Under the pieces are notes generated by a model that saw only the letters and a program-made list of their open reading frames with translations, was not told where the DNA came from and did no database searches. Below, in pieces: positions 24,204 to 30,957 of a stretch of DNA of 64,000 nucleotides. Source of the DNA: Sphingobium sp. YR768 (GTDB lineage: Bacteria > Pseudomonadota > Alphaproteobacteria > Sphingomonadales > Sphingomonadaceae). A program made the position numbers and the translations under genes. The stretch is taken from the NCBI RefSeq assembly GCF_900111125.1, contig NZ_FOGE01000009.1, positions 62,001-126,000 on the forward strand. The letters run 5' to 3'. Each line of letters opens with the position of its first letter. The first letter of the stretch is position 1.

Positions 24204-25625
24204 TCAGGCGCGGGCGCGATGGCCGCTGATCTCGTCGCCGACATCGCGCGCCAGACTGCGGTAGGAGAGCGCGGCGAGTGCGCTCATCGCCCCGGCCAGC
24301 ACCAGCGCGACGCGGAAGTCGGCAAGGCCGATCGCATCCGCGCCCCGCGCCATCTGGCTGAGCGTCAGCAGCAGCGCGCCCACCGCCACGCCCGCGCCCA
24401 TGCCGATCTGCTGGGTGAGCGAGGACAGGACGGAGGCGGGCTGGCGCTGTTGCGGGGCGATGTCGGCGAAATTGACCATGGTGATGGCGGTCAGTTGCAG
24501 CGAGCGGCCCGCGCCGGCCAGAGCAAGGATCAGTCCGTTGAGCAGCAGATGCTGTTCCGGCACGATGAAGGCGCAGAGCGCGATGGTGATGCCCGCGCCG
24601 ATGCTGCTCCAGATGAGCGTCGCGCGGATGCCGAAGCGGGTGATGACCGGATTGGTCAGCATCTTCATGCCCAGATTGGCGAGCATATAGATCATCAGCA
24701 TGCCCCCGGCCTCCAGAGGGCTGAGACCGAAGGCGAGCTGGAACATCAGGGGCAGCAGGAAGGGCGTGGCGCTGATCGTCGCGCGGGAGAGGACACCGCC
24801 GGTCACGCTGCTGATAAAGAAGCTGTGAACCTTGAGCGCTTCCAGCCGGACGAGCGGCGCCTGCGTGCGGCGCATATGGCGCAGCGCCGCCATGCCGACG
24901 GCCAGCGCGAACAGCATCAGGCCAAGGCCGATCGCCAGCGCCGATGTTTCACGCAGCCCCAGCAGGTCGAAGCCATAGGTCAGCGCCAGCAGCGCCACCG
25001 CCGTCAGGATGAAGCCGGTGCCGTCGAAGCGCGTCGGTTCCTTCTTCTCATTGGGGACAAAGGCCAGCACCAGCGCCATGCCGATCAGGCCGACCGGGAT
25101 GTTGACGTAGAAAATCCAGTGCCAGGAGGCCGCATCGGTGATCCAGCCGCCCAGCGGCGGGCCGAGGACCGGGGCGACCAGACCGGGCCAGATGAGCGCG
25201 GACAGCGCCTTCATCAGATCCTTCTTCTCCGACGTGCGCAGCACCACCAGCCGGCCGACCGGCGACATCATCGCTGCCGCCGCGCCCTGCATGGCGCGGC
25301 CGACGATGAAGGTGGTGAAATCGGGCGCCAGGCCGCAGACCAGCGACGACAGGGTGAACAGGCCGATCGCGCCGCAGAAGAGGGTGCGGGTGCCGACGCG
25401 GTCCGCCAGCCAGCCCGACGCGGTGACGCAGGCCGCCGCCGCCATCAGATAAGCGGTGATGCCCATGCTCATCCGCGCGGCATCGACGCCGAAATCGCGC
25501 GCCATCTGCGGCAGGGCCGTGACGATGATTGTCGCGTCCAATGTCTCCATGAAGAAGGCGATCGCGACGATCAGCGATACCAGCATCGATCGCCCGCCCA
25601 CCATAGACGCCAGTCTCTCACTCAC
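24204..25625 (-). CDS. MFS transporter of the DHA2 (EmrB) family, 14 TM
   Basis: 473 residues from GTG 25625, which has GGAGA 7 nt upstream; a longer open frame exists but has no membrane character before this point. TM1 ends with METLDATIIVTALPQM, then WLADRVGTRTLF (motif A) and GPPLGGWITD (motif C, antiporter signature). Closest in type to EmrB-like drug exporters. Divergent from another MFS gene (25833), with a shared TGGTGCGG-N4-GGC site between them. Probably protects against toxic phenols or moves a pathway intermediate; the substrate is unknown. Confidence 0.9.
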   Translation of the reverse strand: MSERLASMVGGRSMLVSLIVAIAFFMETLDATIIVTALPQMARDFGVDAARMSMGITAYLMAAAACVTASGWLADRVGTRTLFCGAIGLFTLSSLVCGLAPDFTTFIVGRAMQGAAAAMMSPVGRLVVLRTSEKKDLMKALSALIWPGLVAPVLGPPLGGWITDAASWHWIFYVNIPVGLIGMALVLAFVPNEKKEPTRFDGTGFILTAVALLALTYGFDLLGLRETSALAIGLGLMLFALAVGMAALRHMRRTQAPLVRLEALKVHSFFISSVTGGVLSRATISATPFLLPLMFQLAFGLSPLEAGGMLMIYMLANLGMKMLTNPVITRFGIRATLIWSSIGAGITIALCAFIVPEQHLLLNGLILALAGAGRSLQLTAITMVNFADIAPQQRQPASVLSSLTQQIGMGAGVAVGALLLTLSQMARGADAIGLADFRVALVLAGAMSALAALSYRSLARDVGDEISGHRARA

Positions 25626-25832
25626 CCTTTGTCTCCAATTTCCGGGATAATGCCGCAGCGCGTCTGTCGCCCCCGGCCCTGTTTCATGCCTAAGGGTGTC
25701 AAATGCCGGCAGGGTCCGCAACCCGCGCATTGGTGCGGTTTTGGCAACATAGAAGTGTCGCCCTTCCGGTTGCCGCCATCAGGTAGTTGGCCGACAAGGA
25801 AAGCCAGAAAAGAGAAGTTGGAGGAGCCCTGC
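25626..25832. promoter_or_regulatory. Divergent promoter region between two MFS genes
   Basis: Contains TGGTGCGGTTTTGGC at 25731-25745, the third member of the site found also at 15331 and 21574; here and at 21574 AACCCGC lies shortly upstream. GGAGGA at 25821 is the ribosome-binding site of the plus-strand gene. Nothing else is recognised. Confidence 0.5.
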
Positions 25833-27026
25833 ATGTCGCAAGCCGAGCGCGCACCCTGGTCGCGCATCATCCTGATCTATCTGATCGGCGTCTTCGGCAT
25901 GATGGTGGTCAGCGCCGCCCTGCCCGCATTGGGCGGGATCGCGGCGGAGTTCCGGCCGCCCTCCCCCTCCACCATCGGCTGGGTCATGTCGGCGCCCGCG
26001 CTGGCGGCGGCGCTGGCTTCGCTGGCGATCGGCGCGCTGGTCGACCGGTTCGGCGACCGGCGGATGATGCTGATCGGCGGGGCGCTGGTGCTGCTGGGCG
26101 ATATCGGCGTGGTGACGGTGCATGACATGACGCTACTGCTCGCCTGGCGGATCGCGGCGGGGCTGGGCTATGTCTGCATCGTCGTGGCGGCGGTGACGAT
26201 GATCATGCGTATGACCAGCGGAAGGGCACGCACGGCCGCGCTGGCGCTGTGGTCCACGGTCATTCCGGCGAGTTTCGTGATCGCGTCGCTCTATGGCGCG
26301 GCCTTCGGTCATGGCGGGGGATGGCGGACGATATTCCTGCTGCATGCCGGTGGCGTGGCGCTGTTGATGGCGCTGGCGATCGCCTGCCTGACGGGTGGCG
26401 TGGCGGCGGAAACGGGCCGGTCACGCCTGAACGGGATTGGGCAGGTGCTGCGCAGCCCATGGCCCTATGTGCTGGGCGCGTCCTTCGCCGCTGCCGCCTT
26501 CCTCCAGACCGGTTTCGTCTCCTCCCTGCCGCGCCTGCTGGCTGGCAGCATCGGGGCGAGCGAAGCGCAGGTGCATAGTTTCAACGCGCTGGCCATGGTC
26601 TGCAACATGGTGGGCGCTTTCTCCTTCGGCTTGTTGTTCAATCGGGGCCTGAAGCCCTGGCAGATGGGGGTAGCGAGCGTGGCGATGTGCGGCCTCGCCG
26701 GACTGGGGCTGGTGCTGGCGCCGACCAGCCTGATGCTGGCGATCGTGATGAATTGCGCGCTGATGTTTGGGCTGGGCATATTGGTGGGCATGTGGGCGCT
26801 GCTGCCCGCCGTTACGCCCTCCCCCGCCTGCACCGGCGCGGCGAGTGGCCTGATCACGCAGATTACGCTGCTGGGCGTGCTGTTCGGTCCGCCGGTCGCC
26901 TTTCAGGCGCTGCATGCCGGGCCGACGACGATGCTGCTGTTTCTGGCGGCGGCGCTGCTGGTCTGCATGATCGGCTGGCCGGTGTGGCGGCGACCGCTGA
27001 CCGCCGCCGTGGCAGCGGCGCACTGA
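25833..27026 (+). CDS. MFS transporter, 12 TM
   Basis: 397 residues from ATG 25833 with GGAGGA at 25821; the open frame reaches far upstream but only as an antisense shadow. Twelve hydrophobic segments are visible, with the motif-A-like loop ALVDRFGDRRMMLIGG after TM2. The pattern resembles CynX/NimT-like and other small-molecule carriers. It ends 6 nt from the convergent ThuA gene. Its divergent partner and shared candidate operator link it to the aromatic cluster. Direction of transport is not predictable. Confidence 0.88.
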   Translation: MSQAERAPWSRIILIYLIGVFGMMVVSAALPALGGIAAEFRPPSPSTIGWVMSAPALAAALASLAIGALVDRFGDRRMMLIGGALVLLGDIGVVTVHDMTLLLAWRIAAGLGYVCIVVAAVTMIMRMTSGRARTAALALWSTVIPASFVIASLYGAAFGHGGGWRTIFLLHAGGVALLMALAIACLTGGVAAETGRSRLNGIGQVLRSPWPYVLGASFAAAAFLQTGFVSSLPRLLAGSIGASEAQVHSFNALAMVCNMVGAFSFGLLFNRGLKPWQMGVASVAMCGLAGLGLVLAPTSLMLAIVMNCALMFGLGILVGMWALLPAVTPSPACTGAASGLITQITLLGVLFGPPVAFQALHAGPTTMLLFLAAALLVCMIGWPVWRRPLTAAVAAAH

Positions 27027-27032
27027 CTCCGG

Positions 27033-27800
27033 TCAGCGCACCTGGCCCCGGCCGGTCGCGCTCCACCAGATGCCGCCCATTAAGTGGGCGAGATAGGTGG
27101 GGTCGCGATACATTTCGACATCGTGGCCCAGCGTGGTGACGAAGACGCGGCCCTTTTCATAGGAATGATACCAGGCGACCGGATGGTCCGGCCCCATCGG
27201 CTTTGCCACCTGACCCGGCCAGATTTTGGTCGGATCATAGCTGCTTTCATCCACGGTCAGCACCGGGTGGATCGCGACATGCCAAGGATTGGCGAGGACA
27301 TAATATTCGTCGCTCCAGATCCAGCGATCGGGCAGGCCGAAGGTGGCGGGAAAGCCCTTGTCGGCGATCGTCACCGCGGCGGTTTGCAGCATGGGATGGT
27401 TGATGAAGCTGCGGCCGACGAGTTTCTCATACCAGACCCAGTCATTGGCCGGGGTGATGGCGGCGCGATGCACGATGATCGCATTGCCGCCGGCGCGCAT
27501 ATAGGCCTCGAACTTCGCGCGCTGGGCGGCGTTCAGTTGCTCGCCCGGCGTGTTGAGGAACATCACCGCCGCATATTGGCTGAGATCGCCGTCGAACACA
27601 TCGGTCCGATTGGCCCAGGTAAAGGTGAAAGCGTGGAGCTTCGCCAGCCGTTCCAGACTATCGCGGGCGACCGGAATATATTCATAATGATATTTATTGG
27701 GGATGGAGAGGACGAGCAGCTTATATTGGGGATCGGCCAGCGCGGCCGAGGGGAGTAGCATCCCCAGCAGCGCCAGCAAGGCCCAGATCATCCGCCGCAT
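27033..27800 (-). CDS. ThuA-like domain protein, exported
   Basis: 255 residues from ATG 27800, preceded by AAAGGGG at suitable distance; a GTG two codons upstream is possible. The signal peptide is MIWALLALLGMLLPSAALA. The mature protein has the class I amidotransferase-like ThuA fold: YKLLVLSIPNKYHYE near the start, AAVMFLNTPGE, the GGNAIIVHRA strand-turn, and VAWYHSYEKGRVFVTTLGH near the end, given in part. Family knowledge: ThuA-domain proteins are linked to sugar catabolism (trehalose or keto-sugar utilisation), with unknown chemistry. It starts 11 nt after the stop of the beta-helix/propeller gene and so belongs to that operon, which supports a carbohydrate role. Confidence 0.87.
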   Translation of the reverse strand: MRRMIWALLALLGMLLPSAALADPQYKLLVLSIPNKYHYEYIPVARDSLERLAKLHAFTFTWANRTDVFDGDLSQYAAVMFLNTPGEQLNAAQRAKFEAYMRAGGNAIIVHRAAITPANDWVWYEKLVGRSFINHPMLQTAAVTIADKGFPATFGLPDRWIWSDEYYVLANPWHVAIHPVLTVDESSYDPTKIWPGQVAKPMGPDHPVAWYHSYEKGRVFVTTLGHDVEMYRDPTYLAHLMGGIWWSATGRGQVR

Positions 27801-27811
27801 CGCCACCCCTT

Positions 27812-30800
27812 TCAGTCGATATGCGCCGCATATAGGCCATGGTGCGACAGCATGAACAGCGTCTTGCCGTCTGGCCCACCGAACAGCAATTGCAGCGGCC
27901 GTTCGGGCACGTCGATCCGGCCGATTTCCTTGCCATCAGGCGCATAGACGAACACCTGCCCATTGGCGACATAGACGCGGCCCTGCGCGTCGGCGACCAC
28001 GCCCTCCCCGCCGCGATCGGCGAAGAGTTTGAGATCGCTCAGCGTGCCGTTGGCGCTGACCAACGCGCTGTAGGTGCGGTTTTCCGATGCGTTGGTGACA
28101 TGAATGCGCTCGCCCGGCTTGCCCTGCACGAAGCCATAGCTGTCGAGAGAGTGGGAGAAGCGCAGGCCGCGATGGTCGGCCGGTCCCTGCGCGAAGACGC
28201 GCCAGGCCGGGAGCGCGATGCTGCCATCGGGCGAGACATAGGATTGCGCATTGGGCTGTGCCGTGTCGTGGGCGAACATCTCTGACAGGGTGGTGAACTG
28301 GTAAGTTTTGGGATCGATCTGGTCCTTGAACTCGCCATTCACCCACCAGTTGACCGGGAAGACCGTGGCCGCATTGCCCTGTGCCGTCGAGGTCTGCGCC
28401 GCCGGGGTGGCGGGGATGACGCTGATCTGCGTTTCCGGCGCATCGGGCGTGACGCTGTAGACCGTGCCGTTGCGGCCATAGGAGGAGAGGACGAGCAAAT
28501 TGCCGGACTTGTCGATGCTGAGGTTCACCGGATCGAGCGCGGCGTCGCGGACCATTTCCAGACGGCCCGTGTCGGACCAGCGCCAGATGCGCGAGAAGAA
28601 ACGGTCGATGAAATAGAGCCGCCCCCGCGCATCGACCGCGCCGCCGCCAATGCCGTAAAAGCCATCGGCCAGCTTGGCGACCGTGGCGTTGCCGAAGGTC
28701 GAGGGGGCGACGGGTTCGGGCTTGGCCGGCACGTCGAGCACGGCAAATTCACGCTCGCGCACCTCAAGGCCGTGAGTCACGTCCGTAATGGCGTTTTCGA
28801 ACGGATATTTGGTGAGCCGCAGGAAGGTGGCGCAGCCATTTTCGTCGCAGGTGCCGACGCCGCTTTCCGCATTCACATGGACATTGCGGAAGCGGATATC
28901 GTGGGAATTGTAGAGCGACACGGCGGTCGGCGCGGGCTTGCGCGTGCGGGTGACGCGATAGCCGTGGAAATTGGCGACCAGGATATTTCGGGAATCGCGG
29001 ATTTCGAGCGCGACGGCGTCGCCGCTCTCGCCCGCTTCCCCTTCGGTCTGGGGGGCCAGCAATTCCCAGTTGGCGACGCGGTTGAGGCCGATTTCGGTGC
29101 GGACATGATGTTCGACCGACGCCTGAATCAGGCGACCGGGGGTTTCCGTATCGGAAATCAATATGCCGGGATGGCCGAAGCTGCTGGGGCTCCAGATATT
29201 GGCGAAGGTGCCGCCGCCGCCCTGCGTCACCCACAGGCTGGCATATTGACCGGCCCAGCGGCGCGCGGCGTCGGGATCGGCCGTGGCATTGTTGTTGTAG
29301 GGATTGCGGCGACTGCCATCGAAAGCGTCGGTGCCATGGCCGCCCTGAAATTTGACGTCGTTGACCATGGAATTGGCCCCGGCCTTCCACAGCAAGGCGG
29401 TCGCGCGTGGATTGGCGCCGTTGGTGTCGAGCGCGATGCCCGCGACGATCGCGTCGCCGCCCTGTGCGCTTTCGACCAGCGCCCTGGGCGCGCCGACGCC
29501 CTGAAAGGCGGGCGTGCCGTCGGGCAGGACGATCTGGGTCAGGCTGGGGTGCAAGCCGATCAGCGCCGTGTCGGCGCGCAGCCGCAGCGTGTCGCTGACC
29601 TTGTAGAAGCCGGCGGGCAGATAGACGACACGATGGCTGTCGATCGCCTTTTGCAGGACGGCAGTATCGTCCGTGCTGTTGTCGCCCTTCGCGCCCAGCG
29701 TGCGGACATTGACCCAGTCGGACACGGGCGGAAGCGAACGGATGGCGGGCGCGGCGGGTGCGGGCAGGCTGGCGATGCTCTCCGCCTGCATATCCGTCTT
29801 ATACGCACCGATGCGGCCGAGGCCCGGCAGGGTCAGGCCGTGGGTGAAGGACGTGACCTTGTAGGTCGCGCCCTTCCCCGCGACCGTCCGGCCGCTCTCG
29901 CGGAAACGGGCGAAGGTGGGGGTGTTGGCGGCCAGCACATTCTGGAAGCCGACCTGCGTATAGACATTCTTCTCGTTGGAGATGATGACGCCCGCCTTCG
30001 ACACATTTTCGAAGCGGACATCCTGTCCCCAGAGCCAGTCGCCATAGCCGCGGTCGATCTCGATCCCGACCGGCACATTGCGGAAGGCGACGTTGAGCAG
30101 CGTCAGCCCCGCCTCATGTTCGCGGATAGCGGCGTCGCGCTGGCCTTCAAAGGTCGCGTCAACCAGGGCGAAGGGCCATGCCGGCGAGGTTTTTTCCGCC
30201 AGGATGCCATAGCGGCCGCCCTTGAAATGCAGATCCTCCGCTTCGTTGGCGACATGGTAGAGGCCGGCGAGGCCCGATCCGATGTCGAAATCGACATGGC
30301 TGACGAAACTATGCTGGGCGGAATGGAAGCGGATCGCGGTGGCGGCCGGATTGCCGTCCTTGATGCGGAAATCGATATTGCCGAGCGCGGAATAGAAGGT
30401 GCCGGGATTGGCGTCCGCCACATTTTTGTCGAACGGCACGCTGCCGGCCGGGGGGAAGGCGGCGGGCGTGCCGTCCTTGTCGGTCTGACGCTTGCCACCG
30501 GCGAAGATCAGCATATGGGCGACGCCGCGCTGGAAGCCGGGCGTCTTGACGCCCAGTTCGATCACCGGGCGCTTTTCGCCGACGCCGAAGATGCGCACGC
30601 CCGGCCAGAGGAAGAGGGTGCGGCTGATGCGGTAGGTACCGGCAGGAAGAAAGACGATGCCGCCGCCGCCCCTTGCCGCCGCCGCGTCGATCGCCTGCTG
30701 GATCGCCGCGCTGTCATCGGCGCGGCCGTCGCCCACGCCCCGAACCGTCACGGCGCGCGCATCGTCGGGCATGGCGGTATAGACGGACGGCGAGGCAAGG

Positions 30801-30877
30801 GCTGGCTGCGCCGCCGCCAGATATAGCAGCACCGACGCGCAGGCTCCGCTCAATCCACCATGTATGCCGCGATACAT
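27812..30877 (-). CDS. GH55-like double beta-helix protein with C-terminal beta-propeller (paralog 1)
   Basis: 1021 residues with a Sec signal (VLLYLAAAQPALA). The first beta-helix (about 42-350) starts AVTVRGVGDGRADDSAAIQQ and holds FLPAGTYRIS. The second (about 388-690) starts WVNVRTLGAKGD and holds YLPAGFYKVS. This tandem is the GH55 (exo-beta-1,3-glucanase) rib-cage layout, and NPAATAIRFHSAQHSF and VEHH...NWELLAPQTE resemble GH55 landmark segments. From about 735 to the end come repeated strands of a six-bladed SGL/NHL-like propeller (DARGRLYFIDR, DKSGNLLVLS, DAQGRVYVANG), but the SMP-30 metal-binding EGP is replaced. Such a fusion is not one I know as characterised. Likely a periplasmic or surface glycan-active enzyme. 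The nearly full-length paralog is at 34057-37080. Confidence 0.85.
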   Translation of the reverse strand: MYRGIHGGLSGACASVLLYLAAAQPALASPSVYTAMPDDARAVTVRGVGDGRADDSAAIQQAIDAAAARGGGGIVFLPAGTYRISRTLFLWPGVRIFGVGEKRPVIELGVKTPGFQRGVAHMLIFAGGKRQTDKDGTPAAFPPAGSVPFDKNVADANPGTFYSALGNIDFRIKDGNPAATAIRFHSAQHSFVSHVDFDIGSGLAGLYHVANEAEDLHFKGGRYGILAEKTSPAWPFALVDATFEGQRDAAIREHEAGLTLLNVAFRNVPVGIEIDRGYGDWLWGQDVRFENVSKAGVIISNEKNVYTQVGFQNVLAANTPTFARFRESGRTVAGKGATYKVTSFTHGLTLPGLGRIGAYKTDMQAESIASLPAPAAPAIRSLPPVSDWVNVRTLGAKGDNSTDDTAVLQKAIDSHRVVYLPAGFYKVSDTLRLRADTALIGLHPSLTQIVLPDGTPAFQGVGAPRALVESAQGGDAIVAGIALDTNGANPRATALLWKAGANSMVNDVKFQGGHGTDAFDGSRRNPYNNNATADPDAARRWAGQYASLWVTQGGGGTFANIWSPSSFGHPGILISDTETPGRLIQASVEHHVRTEIGLNRVANWELLAPQTEGEAGESGDAVALEIRDSRNILVANFHGYRVTRTRKPAPTAVSLYNSHDIRFRNVHVNAESGVGTCDENGCATFLRLTKYPFENAITDVTHGLEVREREFAVLDVPAKPEPVAPSTFGNATVAKLADGFYGIGGGAVDARGRLYFIDRFFSRIWRWSDTGRLEMVRDAALDPVNLSIDKSGNLLVLSSYGRNGTVYSVTPDAPETQISVIPATPAAQTSTAQGNAATVFPVNWWVNGEFKDQIDPKTYQFTTLSEMFAHDTAQPNAQSYVSPDGSIALPAWRVFAQGPADHRGLRFSHSLDSYGFVQGKPGERIHVTNASENRTYSALVSANGTLSDLKLFADRGGEGVVADAQGRVYVANGQVFVYAPDGKEIGRIDVPERPLQLLFGGPDGKTLFMLSHHGLYAAHID

Positions 30878-30889
30878 CCATCAGGCTCC

Positions 30890-30928
30890 GTAAAAATGAA
30901 GACGTCCCGGCCGTGCAGGACCGGGACG
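30890..30928 (-). terminator. Rho-independent terminator after the large TonB receptor gene
   Basis: Read on the minus strand: CGTCCCGG (30928-30921) and CCGGGACG (30910-30903) form an 8-bp stem, followed by TCTTCATTTTT. It lies between the receptor stop (30958) and the start of paralog 1 (30877), so the latter is expressed by read-through or from its own promoter in this short gap. Confidence 0.8.
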
Positions 30929-30957
30929 AGTTTGGGGGGAGGTAATCTTATTTTCTA

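Noticed and set aside
24219-25832. N-terminal extension of the MFS frame at 25833
   Set aside because: It lies opposite the DHA2 transporter gene and is His/Gln/Arg-rich without membrane segments.
28772-30826. Long plus-strand open frame of 684 codons
   Set aside because: Shadow of the GH55-like gene; no recognisable motif, and the minus strand is clearly coding.
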